Positions 1 through 11,392 are shown, counted from the stretch's first letter. The stretch is 64,000 bases of DNA from Adiantum capillus-veneris (GCA_014529385.2 CM043958.1:79541025-79605024); one strand, 5' to 3'. Program-made: numbers and translations. Notes: generated from the letters alone by a model not told the origin.

Positions 1-2470
1 TCTTTCTCTATTGTCGGAGATCAAAGGTGAAGTCCTAATGCAAATTATCAAAGTATGTCATTGTTGTCGACGTTAGGTGCAAAAGTGTCATTGTTGTGTT
101 TGTCAATGCTTCTCCTCCCCTCCAAATGTGTCATCATAACCAAGAAAATGGCGATGGCGTCATAACATGCATGCAAAATTTTGTACAAATACAATAGTGC
201 AGCTACAGATGGTTGGTGCCATGAGAAGTGCAAAGCAGTGCTATGGGTGCTGACATGTGCAAGCTAGAGAGCTAGAGCATGTATGAAGGTCCACGGCATC
301 TAGGGTATATAGAAATGTATGCCTAAGGTGGGTTTTTAGGCCAAAGGGACCCCACATGGAGCTAAACAGGTTGATTGCTCCAGGTGTCCAAAGTGCCAAA
401 AATGTGTGGCAAAATGTGATGCTCAAGGTGCTCTACTAGCCGATCCACATGGCTCCCCAAAGGGGGCTACATGGTGAAAGTTATGGCAAACTAAAAATGG
501 AATGCTTTGCAAATCCTTGACAGATTCGTCAAGTGCAGGTTGATGATCAGAGCTGATGTGAGTAGATAGACTTGAAGTGCTTGAGATGTGGTGCATGCAG
601 GTCTTTTCGGATTGTCAATCAAATCTCAAATAAGCAAGTGGGAAGCAAGTTATGGGCCTTTGAAGTTTTTTTGGGGGCCATTTGTGTGGTACTTTGATTG
701 CCTTGATAGGCATTCTGACTATTGAAATCGACGATTTGTCGATCAGAGTCGTGATTGGAAAGATATGAAAGATTAAAGATGGGAGTGTACCGAGGATGTA
801 GGTATAGGTGATTCCTTGCCAACTTTGGGAATGTTGATAAAAGCCATAGATAAGTCAGAAGAGGGCGAGATCCTTGGGAGCCAAATTTGGGAGTGTGAGC
901 TTCCACCTTGGCTTTATAGGGTGGTCAACTAATACGGGAGCACAAAATGGCAAGTGGACCAACTGCCATGGAATGGACTTTTTTTATGAGAGTTGCTGAA
1001 TACTTTTGAAGTGTTTGGAATTTGAAGTGTTTGGAGGGCATTTGAGTCCAAAGTTGCCACATGGCAGTGCGCCATAATCCCACATAGGGGATGTGAATTC
1101 AAAAGCTCAAACTACATATATTGTATGTGGTCACCCCATTAGGAAAGCGAAGGGAGAGAGAGGGAGCTCCCTCCCATTGGCTATGGCGCTCGCTGTGTGG
1201 GCGGCCCTTAGGGCATTGTGTTGGTGGCATTTGGTGCTCGCAGGTGGTCTCGGGGCTGCACTAGGTGTTTGGTGGTGGAGCTAGTGGCACCCATGAAGGT
1301 GTGTACACCTCCCCTTTTATTGAGAGTCGGGTCACCCTAGGGGGGGGAGCAGTAGCACCGGGCACAATTGATGAGGGAAAGGCTCATATGGAGTGTGTAA
1401 TACAGAGGGAGAACCGCCCTAAAAATATATAAGTGGGTTGATTGAGTGGACCGATCGGGTGCAAGTTGCGTAACAATGTATGCTTCTGTTAGAGGAGAGT
1501 TCCTATCAAGCTAGAGATGAGAGTTTTGGTGAGTGCATGGCAAAAGTGTGTACTCTTGTCAAAGCGGGCCCTGTCTATGGCAGCATGAAGCTTTGTAAGT
1601 GTTTTTAAACAAGATCAAGCCCATCTTTAGCCCCATGTGGTGTCAATTTCCTCCTTCCCCTTCTCTTTTCCTACTACTGTTGCTTTGCTCCATGGTGTTG
1701 GCTGTGGAGGTGTGTGCCCCCAAAATCAGTAGTGTTTGTGTGTTGAGAGAGTGAATGAGAGGTGTTGTGTGAGGTGGTGGTGTGGAAGTGAATCACAAAA
1801 CGATGTGTACATGGAGAGGGATGATCTTGATAGTGGTATGCATATTGGGAAGTGTGTGGGCATGGCCTTGCTAGCGTGAATTGTCTTTTTTGAAGGTTTT
1901 TTGGAGAGGATAGGGGTGTTGTGGATACCCTATGCTATATAGGGACAAGTGTGTGTGTTTTGGGTGTGTTCCCCATTCCCCCTCTCCAATGTGCTAGTGA
2001 GGTGGTCATACCCACTGTCGGGCAGTGCCTGACCCTTGTATAAATCTTGTCCTCTTTGTAATCTTGTCATCTTTGTGAAGCTTATGATCATGCTTTAATC
2101 CAATGCAAGAAGTGAAAGCAAGTGGTTGTGCTTTGTGTTTGGCAAATGTGAATGCAAAAGAGTTTGTGCAAATGTGAAGACAAATTTGTGCATGGTATTG
2201 GTGCTTTGTGGGGGTTTTACAATCTTGGGAATAGGCCCTGGCAATTTCCGATATAGACCTAGTTAGATAGAATCAAGGAAGATTCTCTCATGGGTTTCAG
2301 GATGGAAAAAGAGGGTGATGGCACGTGGAGGGTGGTAATCATATGAGAGGTGGAGGAGAGAGATGAAAAGGGGGAGATCAATGCTCTGCAAACTAAACCG
2401 CCCTCGCCATCACCGCTTGCGAGGCATTTCGTGGTGAGCCGATGCGAGACTGGGCAAGAGGATGAGGAGC

Positions 2471-2471
<1 letters not shown>
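1..2471. other. Non-coding stretch, no gene seen
   Basis: No reading frame here is long or shows a recognisable domain, and no LTR pair or terminal inverted repeat was found. The sequence is rich in TGTG and GTGG words. It could be old transposon debris, but nothing in it proves that. Confidence 0.5.
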
Positions 2472-2555
<84 letters not shown>

Positions 2556-2594
2556 GGAGAGAGCCTCTCAATATTGGAAGTCCTCAAGGGGAGC

Positions 2595-2672
<78 letters not shown>

Positions 2673-2696
2673 GTGTGTGTGTGTGTGTGTGTGTGT
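2472..2696. repeat. Compound (TC)n / (TC)n / (TG)n microsatellite
   Basis: Two long TC tracts (2472-2552 and about 2598-2667) are separated by a 45-bp non-repetitive spacer and followed by a TG tract (2672-2696). Apparent Ser-Leu or Glu-Arg repeat proteins on both strands are only translations of the repeat. Unlike the tracts at 59-63.5 kb, no LINE 3' end lies next to this one. Confidence 0.95.
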
Positions 2697-4000
2697 TCGT
2701 CTCTCTGTCCCGTTGGCCTGCGAGATCGCCCTCTGATCTGTTTGTGAACATTGTGTTTTTTCTTTCGCCATGAAGGACACAAAACCACGACGGGGAGAGT
2801 GCAACTGCAGGTGCTTGCGATCATTAGGTGAATCCGTTGCTTGGTGCAGACTTGGATAGGAAAGGATGCAATTGGGGTGAGCTTGTGGCCAGGCCAATCC
2901 CATTGTGATGCAAGCAAAGCTTGATGGAGACAATGCTCTCTGTCTGACTGTCTCACAAGCAACAAGGATGCAGGCATTGCATTATGTGCATATAGTGGCG
3001 AACGGGGAGGGCGCGGTTGGGATCCAAGGTCGAGGCCCGCCATGGCTACTGTAGCAGGCAGCGGCAAGGGAATAAGATCTCCATGGCAGGGGGAGACGGG
3101 GACTGACGTGGCGTGGGACTTTTGCCTTTCAATGGTTGATTCCGAAAGGAATCTTGCCTTCAAATTAATTAATGAAAACGAATGGACCGAATAGTAGTAA
3201 CATTAGACATTACATACATTTATTTTGTTTGATCTTAGTGGTAGTTCTTGGGAAATGAGCTATAGCTCAAGGCCTTTTAGCTGCCAATGTAGGAGATTGA
3301 CTTTTTGAAAAAAGCTTAAGGCAAAAATGAAGTGTTGTGGGGGCCAAGAAAAAATAGATTAATTCAAAATTCTGTAAGAATGATCGTTCGTAACTGCATC
3401 GCTTGTAATTGCAGGCCAAGCGGTTTTTGTCACTGTGGTGTAGTAGAGAAGGGAAAGTAGATGCCTACAAGAAAGCCCTTGTGTATGCAACTTCTAGAAT
3501 AGTCAAAGGTGAAACACCTTGAGCACAATGTGTGGCATCGGAGGTCAAATAGGCAGGGAGGAAAAAGGCTTTGTAGGTGATGTAAATGTTATTGAAATGG
3601 TAGTAGCCTAGAAATGTAGGCATCAACAACTAGCAAGAAGTAGACGGTTTGCCCTAATGATGCAGAAGTGGATGTAGTTGTTGCGTGTAGCAAAGGCCAC
3701 GAGGTTGATTGTGCCAACGAGACTTCAAAATGGATAGTAGCCTTTGATGGTGAGGCTATAACTATTGTGTGTAGTAGACTTGGCTGCAAGGATATAGCCA
3801 ATGGACCTGAACCACTTATAGATTCAGCTAAGAGCCTCTTTGAGGTATGTGGGTAGGTGCCCTATTTTGGGGAGTACCCTTGTGGCTCCTTTTGAAAAAG
3901 GTCAAAACACCCCTATAATAGGGGGTCTTCTCACATTTCAAAGCTAGAAAAAAACACCTTTTGTTGCCAACAATGCTCCGAGCATTAAATGCTCTCCCCC

Positions 4001-4001
<1 letters not shown>
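2697..4001. other. Non-coding stretch, no gene seen
   Basis: Only short unsupported reading frames are present. No transposon termini or RNA gene were recognised. Confidence 0.45.
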
Positions 4002-4045
<44 letters not shown>

Positions 4046-4062
4046 ACACGCACACACACACA
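4002..4062. repeat. Poly-C tract followed by (CA)n
   Basis: About 30 consecutive C residues (4002-4031) run directly into a CA dinucleotide tract with one CG interruption, ending near 4062. The exact homopolymer length may be affected by sequencing error. Confidence 0.95.
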
Positions 4063-4710
4063 ACTCCTCCAAGCTTCAGATTAGCAAAGAAATAGTATAG
4101 AATCTAAAAATCCTCTAATGATGTAGAATTAATTAAGCAATCAATTATACGTATGAAACCCAATTAGAGAAAGTGGACAAACATTGGAAAGCTCTTGACA
4201 AGGCCTTGTCCCACACATGCACAGTGCAAAAATACTATGAGTTCAAGGGAACTAATTGAAAGTGTAGAACTAGTGGAAACGATGTAAAACACACCAAGCA
4301 ATGCGGAATTAACTCCCTCTCACCTAATCATCATGGGTAGTGGATCATGCTCGTATCCTAAGTGATGCTTAGGGAGTGGATTTATTAGTAATGCAAGATA
4401 TGAAATGCAACAAATTATGCTACTAATTAATTGTGTAATTATAGAGTCAATTAATCCTATCTGATACCACACTTAAGGGAATGGCATTATGGCAAAAATG
4501 TTAATGAGCCATTCATGATGCAATTGATGTGTTAATTAACAAGAGATTAGGGAGAGAAATTGACACTAATATAGATAGAAAATCATGACTAAATTAATAT
4601 GCAAATGAGTACAAAGTGGAATGGAATGGTGGGTAGTGAGTGGATGCAAAAGTGGATACAAAGTGTGTAGCATTGGCTTATTTTATAGATTTGGGAGAGG
4701 GTATTTAGTG

Positions 4711-5203
4711 ACCTAATCAGTGCATGCAACTATCTCTACATCACAAGCATCTATGAAAAATGCTGAATAAATCAGGGCTTTGAAGATGGAGCTCGAGCAC
4801 AAGAATCTACAACGGAAACTCCTACTGGATGGAATGCTTGCAACCAAATCACAAAGAGAACAATAGATAAAATAGCGATAAGAGCAGTTGGCAAAAGCTA
4901 AAGATGAACTTACTACCCAAGTGGAGATGCATGCCAAAGAAATGGAAGCTAAAGTAATGGAATTGGGTGCTCTCCAAGCAAAATCAATTGTACCACTCAT
5001 CAAGACACATCAACTAATAGAGTTTAAAAGTACTGACATGCCCCAAGTGGGTATACCAAGTACATTATCCAAGAGAGGAATGCATGATATTGAAGAAGAT
5101 AAAGAGTCTATGGATGCCAGAGACGAGCTCAAAAAATGGATCAAAGATATGTCTCATGGATATCATAAAGAATATACATGTTGTACAAGCTCAAAGTGCT
5201 AGA
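4711..5203 (+). pseudogene. Decayed coiled-coil-like reading frame
   Basis: One frame reads as a charged, Lys/Glu/Leu/Met-rich helix-like protein (for example QLAKAKDELTTQVEMHAKEM) but holds several stop codons in its first half. The last ~100 codons are open to 5203. There is no convincing ATG; the longest open part begins at a TTG. The composition suggests a coiled coil, but no family is recognised. Copia A sits about 190 bp downstream and copia B after another ~205 bp. Coding-like composition seems to resume at 10513-10716 and 15899-16170, so the two elements may have landed in one older, already decaying gene or transposon ORF. That link is inference. Confidence 0.35.
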
Positions 5204-5393
5204 GCCAGTAGCTCTACTGATGCTCAAACCTGATGAGCATGTAGAGAAATTTGGACATTAAATGGTCCCCTTACCACCATTGATGAAGCAAGAGGCCCTA
5301 CTTTGGAGAAAAATACACTCCTAGCACTTGAACCAAATGCCAAAGGAGATTATGAAGATGTCCCAGTGAGAATTGGTTCTAAAAGAGACCTAG

Positions 5394-5620
5394 TGTTGGA
5401 ATTAGGGTTGCAGAGAAACACACACAGCTTGGAGAAGACGAAGGAAGCTCAAGGCACACAATAGAGAGTGTGTTACTTAGTGTGCAATGGAAAGATAGAT
5501 AGCCCTAGAGTGATGGGCGTATATACAATGCACGGGGGAAAAAACCTCCTAAAGAGGGAAAAAATGCCCCGGCGGTCCTAGTGTGTTCACACACATCACT
5601 ACCACATGTATATGGTAACA
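5394..5620 (-). repeat. 3' LTR of copia A
   Basis: Direct repeat of 10281-10507. It follows the polypurine tract on the minus strand and is flanked outside by the CCTAG duplication. Confidence 0.96.
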
Positions 5621-5633
5621 AATCCCCCCTGGA
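5621..5633 (-). promoter_or_regulatory. Polypurine tract of copia A
   Basis: On the minus strand the bases next to the 3' LTR read CCAGGGGGGATT. This is the expected position for the plus-strand primer of reverse transcription. The same GGGGGG core stands before the 3' LTRs of copia B and C. Confidence 0.8.
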
Positions 5634-5695
5634 GTGATGCGGTGAACGAGAGCTGGCACATGAGTAAAGGGAAGTGCCATGCCCTGAGGACAGGA

Positions 5696-8600
5696 TCAGT
5701 CCACAAAGGGGAGTAAGCCCAAAGCTTTGCGGAAAGCTTCAAGCTTCTCACGAGACAATGCCTTTGTGAAAAGATCTGCAAGGTTGTCCTGTGTTGGCAC
5801 ATAAGCCAAGCTGATCTCTCCTGCTGAGAGCCTCTCCCTGACATAGTGGTAATGCACCTCAATGTGCTTTGTGCGAGCATGAAAAACTGGGTTCCTCGCA
5901 ACTGCCAATGTGCTCTGACTGTCAGTGTAGATAGTGTTGGCAGTGTCCTGTCCAACACCCAAGTCAGCCATAAGGCGTCTGAGCCATACACACTCAACCG
6001 TAGCTGTGAAGACTGCCCTGTACTCAGCCTCACAACTCGAAGTGGCCACATTAGGTTGCTTCTTGCTCAACCATGATATACATGAACTGCCAAGCATGAA
6101 ACAAAAACCACTTGTGGACACTCGCGTGTCAAAACAACCAGCCCAATCTGAGTCCGAAAAAGCATGTAAGTCTGGCGGCAATGATCCCCCCTTGGGATAA
6201 AACAAGCCAAGATGTAAAGTGCCACTAAGGTAGCGGAAAATCCTCTTGACAGCCTGCCAATGCTTAGACCCTGGGCTATGCATAAATCTGCTGACCTGCG
6301 AGACTGCAAACTGAATATCTGGCCTTGTGTTGCATACATAAATGAGGCAGCCAACAGCAGTTTGGTAAAGAGTGACATCAGCAGGATCGCCAGCATCATG
6401 TAGACTCAACTTCAAACCTGTTTCCATGGGAGTGGCAATAGGTTTGCAATCCTCAAGTCCAAACTTACATAGCAATGTCTCTATGTAACTTTTCTGACAC
6501 AAGGCAATACCACCATCACACTGCTTAAACTGTATACCCAAGTAATGATGCAACAGCCCCAAATCTTTCATCTTGAAAGTAGCATTCAAATCAGCCTTAA
6601 ATTCAGCAATATGTCTCTCATTTGGTCCAGTGATCAGCAAATCATCAACATAAAGAACCACAATGAGAAATACATCATCCTCACGCTTTACATACAATGT
6701 GCTTTCTGTTGGACTGTTACGAAAGCCTCGTTTAACCAAATGAGTGTCAGCTTTCTCATACCAAGCACGAGGAGATTGCTTCAACCCATACAAAGCCTTC
6801 TTACATTTGCACACTTTGTCCTCTTGTCCTTTTATGACAAAACCGCGAGGCTGCGTTACATAAACTTCCTCAAATATGTCACCATTCAAGAAAGCAGTAA
6901 CAATGTCTGATTGATGTACATCCCAACCAAAATGAGCTGCCAATGCACATAGAAAACGCACAGTAGTCATACGACAAGTGGGAGCAAAAGTCTCTTCATA
7001 ATCTATGCCTATTTGTTGTGCATAACCCTTTGCAACAAGTCGAGCCTTATGGCGATCGATCTCACCATCCGGCTTGCGTTTCAACTTGTAAACCCACTTC
7101 GTACCAATGGCCTTTTTGCCAGGAGGCAAATCACATAAAGTCCATGTGTCATTCTCTATAAGTGCATCATATTCTGATTTCATGGCAGCAATCCAATTTT
7201 TTGAATTTTGTGCTTCATCAAAAGACAGAGGCTCCTCAACATCATGTAAACTAGACACAGCCAAAGCATAACAATCTGATGCATGAGATGCATGGCGAGA
7301 GCCTGAACGAGTACGACTAGATAAAGGTGCATCCAATTTACTGTCACGCAAAGTGTGCACCAGCCATTTTGGCATACCTCTAGCCTGCTCATTTTCAGCC
7401 CTTTCCTCATCAAGTACATCATGTACATCTGCATCAGTAATAGGCTGTTCTAAAACATTTTCAGAAACCCCCATAGGCTGTACATTTGCCTCATTGGAAC
7501 TTACATTCGTATTTCCACCACTGAAAAGAGGCAACAAAGTGTCATAAATGTCCTGTGAGCTTACATTACTGTCTCTAGTACATGACAGCAAGGGTTGAAC
7601 AGAATCTTCCACAAACACTACATCCCGTGAAACCAAAATACGTTTTGTTTGCAGATGATACAACCTGTAACCTTTGCTTTCAGCACTATAACCAACAAAA
7701 ATACATTTGACAGCCTTATCATCCAATTTTCTGCGCTGCACTTGTGGCACCAAAGCATATGCCAAACAGCCAAAAACACGCATGTGCTCAATAGAAGGTT
7801 TTCTATCATGCCATGCTTCATATGGAGTAATAGGCTGCAAAGCTTTCGTAGGACACCTGTTAAGTACATAAGTGGCACACATGATGGCCTCAAGCCAAAA
7901 AGAATGCGGCAAAGCTTGACTTTTGACCATACATCGTGCCATTTCCGTTAGTGACCTGTTTTTCCTCTCAGCAACACCATTTTGCTGAGGTGTATAAGGC
8001 ACTGTACATTGGTGTTTTATCCCACGACTAGCCAGAAATGCATTAAATTCATGAGACATATACTCCCCCCCTCGATCGGAACGGAGGGTGCCCATAGTAC
8101 ATTTCGAGACATTTTCAGCCATAGCCAAAAATTGTTTGAAGCACATAAAAACTTCGGACTTTGCTTTAAGCGGAAATACCCATGCATGCCTGGAGTAATC
8201 ATCAATGAAAGTCACGAAGTACAGGTAATTGCCCAAGGACGGAGTTTGCATGGGCCCACAAACATCACTATGCACAAGCTGCAACCTGCATGTGGCCCTA
8301 ACTGAACCATCCTTTGGAAACTTAGAACGCTGCATTTTACCCAGAATACAGCCTTCACAAACATGTTTGATAGGTGCTTCAAGAGGCGGCAAAGAAGCAA
8401 CCATATCAGATTTCTGCAAACGCAGCAAACTGGCAAAATTCAGATGACCAAAACGTGCATGCCAAAGTTTTGCATCTGAAATAGCCCTTGAATCTGCAAC
8501 AGCATTTGCAAAATTTTGTCCACACTTGTCATACAAAGTGAGCTTATACAGCCCACGGCACAAAAGCCCAGATGCAACAATTTCATCACCAAAACTGAGA

Positions 8601-9982
8601 TCATGAACTGTACATCTGTCATCCACAAATTTGACTACAAGTCCAAGTCTAGCAAGTGCGGATACAGACAATAGATTCTTCTTGATCCCAGGTACATAAA
8701 GTGCATCAACAAGTGTGAAGGAACTGCCATTAGCAGCAGTGAGCACAATCTTTCCAACTCCCTGAACTGGATAAGAGGCGTTGTTGGCACAAGTGACTGA
8801 ATTCCCATGAGGGACAGACTCGAGAGAGGTAAACAATTCACGATGTGAGGTAATGTGCTTTGTAGCACCACTGTCGAAATACCACACATGTGAATCTGCA
8901 GCAACTGACAAGCATGCATCATGGACAGCAGGATTGTAAGTGCACTCTGCGCTAAAAGCCCATTCTGCATCAACATCAGCATCACAATCTCCTTTCACAG
9001 AAGACTCAACAATGGCTGCATTTGTAGTGGAACCAGCATTTGCAGTGGAACCACCCTCTTTCTTCTTAGCCTCTTTGGCCTTCAACTTAGGACACGACTT
9101 GATCAAGTGATCATTGGCTTTACAATAATGGCAACGCATCTTCTTTTTGCCCTTATCACCAGAATTGCCAGACGAAGTGCTGCCAGCAGAAGCATTAGGA
9201 ACAGAATTTTTGCCACTCACAACAGAACCATAAGAAGTGGCTGCATTACTGTTACCACCCTTTCTTTGAGAAGCAATAAAAGCCTGTTCAACTGCACGCT
9301 GCCTAGTCCTGTTTTTTCTAGAAAGTGACTCTTGCAACAGCAATGTGCATAATGCATCAAACTTGACAACTTCAGGATTTCCTTGGATCATCAGTCTCCA
9401 AGTACTAGCAAAAGTCTGGTAGGAATCTCGTAAGGCATCAAGAACAGTCTGCACAAGGGAACTGTCAGAAATGACTTCACCTGCAGAAATGAGTTGCTCA
9501 TTGATATCCTTGACACTAGCAAGGAAAGTGTCCATATCATCTTCCTCATGCATAATCTTCGACTCTAGCTCTTTACGCAGCAAAGCAATTTTAGCCTCAT
9601 TGCGGCTTGCATAAAGACCTGCTAGAATATCCCAAGCCTGTTTTGCAGATTTTGCTGAACGGATGTGAGGAATAATGGTGCGCTTCACAGACAACGCAAT
9701 CAATGCATGAGCCTGCGCATCCTTAACATCCCAACGAGCTTGTTCTGCTGTAGGCAAAACAACTCTAACAGCTGCAATCCTTGCAGCAAGACCTGCAACA
9801 TCCTCAATATCGCCTACATCTTCAGAACCAGGACGTACATCAATGCCCTGCACAATGTTCCAGACACCTTTTGACACAAGAACGTGTTGCATCATATAAG
9901 CCCACATAGGGTAGTTGTCCCCATCCAACCTGTCCTCAGCAGCAAACATCTTGAACACATCTGTGTTGTTGTTGTCAGCCAT
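5696..9982 (-). CDS. Copia A gag-pol polyprotein, intact, 1428 aa
   Basis: This is a single open frame encoding the Ty1/copia order gag-protease-integrase-RT-RNase H. The ATG at 9982 (MADNNNTD) is preferred; the frame is open 20 codons further upstream, but only from a TTG. A gag domain is followed by a CCHC zinc knuckle near residues 284-297 (CHYCKANDHLIKSC). The protease active site is near residue 370 (WYFDSGATKH). The integrase has the first two catalytic Asp residues near 573 (HSDVCGPM) and 636 (LRSDRGGEY). The RT YVDD is near 1111-1114 and the RNase H DSDWAG near 1277. Length and order are normal for the family. No stop or frameshift was seen, so the copy may be competent. It would act in cytoplasmic virus-like particles and then integrate its cDNA in the nucleus. 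Confidence 0.97.
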   Translation of the reverse strand: MADNNNTDVFKMFAAEDRLDGDNYPMWAYMMQHVLVSKGVWNIVQGIDVRPGSEDVGDIEDVAGLAARIAAVRVVLPTAEQARWDVKDAQAHALIALSVKRTIIPHIRSAKSAKQAWDILAGLYASRNEAKIALLRKELESKIMHEEDDMDTFLASVKDINEQLISAGEVISDSSLVQTVLDALRDSYQTFASTWRLMIQGNPEVVKFDALCTLLLQESLSRKNRTRQRAVEQAFIASQRKGGNSNAATSYGSVVSGKNSVPNASAGSTSSGNSGDKGKKKMRCHYCKANDHLIKSCPKLKAKEAKKKEGGSTANAGSTTNAAIVESSVKGDCDADVDAEWAFSAECTYNPAVHDACLSVAADSHVWYFDSGATKHITSHRELFTSLESVPHGNSVTCANNASYPVQGVGKIVLTAANGSSFTLVDALYVPGIKKNLLSVSALARLGLVVKFVDDRCTVHDLSFGDEIVASGLLCRGLYKLTLYDKCGQNFANAVADSRAISDAKLWHARFGHLNFASLLRLQKSDMVASLPPLEAPIKHVCEGCILGKMQRSKFPKDGSVRATCRLQLVHSDVCGPMQTPSLGNYLYFVTFIDDYSRHAWVFPLKAKSEVFMCFKQFLAMAENVSKCTMGTLRSDRGGEYMSHEFNAFLASRGIKHQCTVPYTPQQNGVAERKNRSLTEMARCMVKSQALPHSFWLEAIMCATYVLNRCPTKALQPITPYEAWHDRKPSIEHMRVFGCLAYALVPQVQRRKLDDKAVKCIFVGYSAESKGYRLYHLQTKRILVSRDVVFVEDSVQPLLSCTRDSNVSSQDIYDTLLPLFSGGNTNVSSNEANVQPMGVSENVLEQPITDADVHDVLDEERAENEQARGMPKWLVHTLRDSKLDAPLSSRTRSGSRHASHASDCYALAVSSLHDVEEPLSFDEAQNSKNWIAAMKSEYDALIENDTWTLCDLPPGKKAIGTKWVYKLKRKPDGEIDRHKARLVAKGYAQQIGIDYEETFAPTCRMTTVRFLCALAAHFGWDVHQSDIVTAFLNGDIFEEVYVTQPRGFVIKGQEDKVCKCKKALYGLKQSPRAWYEKADTHLVKRGFRNSPTESTLYVKREDDVFLIVVLYVDDLLITGPNERHIAEFKADLNATFKMKDLGLLHHYLGIQFKQCDGGIALCQKSYIETLLCKFGLEDCKPIATPMETGLKLSLHDAGDPADVTLYQTAVGCLIYVCNTRPDIQFAVSQVSRFMHSPGSKHWQAVKRIFRYLSGTLHLGLFYPKGGSLPPDLHAFSDSDWAGCFDTRVSTSGFCFMLGSSCISWLSKKQPNVATSSCEAEYRAVFTATVECVWLRRLMADLGVGQDTANTIYTDSQSTLAVARNPVFHARTKHIEVHYHYVRERLSAGEISLAYVPTQDNLADLFTKALSREKLEAFRKALGLLPFVD

Positions 9983-10177
9983 GGTAAATGTTGCACCTGA
10001 TGTGAAAACTGCCCGAAAATAGGAGAAATGGAGCGGGAACAACTTGTGCTATATAGCACAAACCGTAGAAGACTATAAGGCACCTGTTATGCAGAAAACG
10101 GCACTGACAGAAAATCTGCACAAAATGACGAAATAACCTGTGTAGTACTGCCCGTAGTGGAAACGGAGGCCGAAATG

Positions 10178-10246
10178 AGCCCAAATCAAAATTCTGAGCA
10201 GCTGGCGACTAAGCCCAAATCAAAATTCTGGAGCAGCTGGCGACTA
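10178..10246 (-). repeat. 34/35-bp tandem duplication in the copia A leader
   Basis: Two near-identical units (10178-10211 and 10212-10246, one extra G in the second) lie between the primer-binding site and gag. Copia C has only one unit here and carries about 120 bp of leader sequence that A lacks, so the leaders differ far more than the coding regions do. Confidence 0.85.
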
Positions 10247-10266
10247 AGCCCGGGAGGACGTGACCT

Positions 10267-10278
10267 GCTCTGATACCA
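10267..10278 (-). promoter_or_regulatory. Primer-binding site of copia A (initiator tRNA-Met type)
   Basis: On the minus strand TGGTATCAGAGC begins two bases after the 5' LTR. This is the common plant primer-binding site complementary to the 3' end of initiator tRNA-Met. Confidence 0.9.
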
Positions 10279-10280
10279 AT

Positions 10281-10507
10281 TGTTGGAATTAGGGTTGCAG
10301 AGAAACACACACAGCTTGGAGAAGACGAAGGAAGCTCAAGGCACACAATAGAGAGTGTGTTACTTAGTGTGCAATGGAAAGATAGATAGCCCTAGAGTGA
10401 TGGGCGTATATACAATGCACGGGGGAAAAAACCTCCTAAAGAGGGAAAAAATGCCCCGGCGGTCCTAGTGTGTTCACACACATCACTACCACATGTATAT
10501 GGTAACA
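10281..10507 (-). repeat. 5' LTR of copia A
   Basis: It matches the 3' LTR base for base as far as I can compare by eye. A GTATATAC TATA-like box lies at 10406-10413 and is the probable core promoter on the minus strand. Confidence 0.96.
10406..10413 (-). promoter_or_regulatory. Putative TATA box in the copia A 5' LTR
   Basis: GTATATAC lies mid-LTR in a suitable position for starting genomic RNA towards gag. Copy C has the same motif near 19338-19345. The call rests on motif and position only. Confidence 0.4.
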
Positions 10508-10512
10508 CCTAG

Positions 10513-10716
10513 GGATGAGACAACATACAAAAATTCTCCCCAAACTTTGAGGATTAACCCAACATATTTTGCAATTCCAAGACGGCAATCTGGGGGACGT
10601 ACTACACATGGAAGCGCAGGAGGCCATCTGTGCTCAACTATTCAATGATTTGCAAAGCTTGCTCACAATCATAAATCGAGAGAGACATACATGGTACACA
10701 CTCTCGGGGCTATATT
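10513..10716 (+). other. 204-bp remnant between copia A and copia B
   Basis: This is original target DNA left between the two insertions. One frame is largely open and reads on from the decayed frame left of copia A, with an early stop. No domain is recognisable. Confidence 0.4.
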
Positions 10717-10993
10717 TGTAGACATGTAGTAGTGTTAGTGTGTATACGCGCTTCACCAGGGGCACTTTTCTCCCACTGGGTTTTTCCCCCGGGACATCTG
10801 GTGTGAAAGGACACCTTATCTCTTAGGGTTTCATATAAGCTTTGTAGCTTTGAGTTTGTATACACTATTATTCTAATACAGAGAGAGAGACTACAGAGAT
10901 CTCGTACGCAAGCTCTGTGTCTTCTCCTTCTCCATCTTCTTCCTACTCTGAGTTGTTGTCTTCCTTCTGTTTCCTGTTTCATCATCTTCAACA
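10717..10993 (+). repeat. 5' LTR of copia B
   Basis: Direct repeat of 15622-15898. It has a pyrimidine-rich 3' half and a GTATACACTATT TATA-like stretch near 10857. Confidence 0.94.
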
Positions 10994-10995
10994 AT

Positions 10996-11007
10996 TGGTA
11001 TTAGAGC
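10996..11007 (+). promoter_or_regulatory. Primer-binding site of copia B
   Basis: TGGTATTAGAGC starts two bases after the LTR. It differs at one base from the initiator tRNA-Met type site found in A and C. Confidence 0.82.
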
Positions 11008-11392
11008 AAGGTGATTTCCAGAGCCTCTACTTGCGTTTTCGCGTCCGCACGCGCAATCGCAGTTTTCAGGCAGTTTTCAAAAAATTTGCTCGTGGGAGCA
11101 TCCTCGACGCTCCGGGAGTATTTTGACCAGGCAACTTGGCGTTTTACCCCCCTTTCAAAGCCGTTCGAGCCCTCAGAATTTTGTTCTGAGCAGCGTAGCA
11201 GAAGTTACTTTTCGGAGGCGTTTAGATCAAGAGGGTGTGCTTTTTGACAGATTTTCTTCAGGTAAACAGCTCTTTTGGGAAGTAGCTTGTCTTAGCTTTG
11301 TGCTAAGATTTTGTGTAGAGTTTTGCATGCATTGGAGAGGAGATTTGTGAATCTCTTGGAGGTTCTTTTGCTCTCTTGTGTGCATCCACAGT

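Larger units (their letters stand above)
5394..10507 (-). mobile_element. Copia element A, complete Ty1/copia LTR retrotransposon
   Basis: The element lies on the minus strand. Two 227-bp LTRs (5394-5620 and 10281-10507) start TGTTGG and end AACA in plus orientation, and I found no difference between them. The flanks carry a 5-bp target duplication CCTAG (5389-5393 and 10508-10512). A primer-binding site, a polypurine tract and an uninterrupted gag-pol are all present. Indistinguishable LTRs plus a perfect duplication imply a very recent insertion. Copy C at 19244-24257 belongs to the same family. Confidence 0.97.

Noticed and set aside
2350-3163. Overlapping reading frames on both strands with Ser-Leu or Glu-Arg repeats
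   Set aside because: They are translations of (TC)n/(GA)n microsatellites. The non-repeat parts show no domain. The same applies at 58734-59153, 60767-61178 and 63309-63711.
10267-10280. Possible tRNA gene at the TGGTATCAGAGC words
   Set aside because: These are primer-binding sites next to LTRs; no cloverleaf surrounds them.
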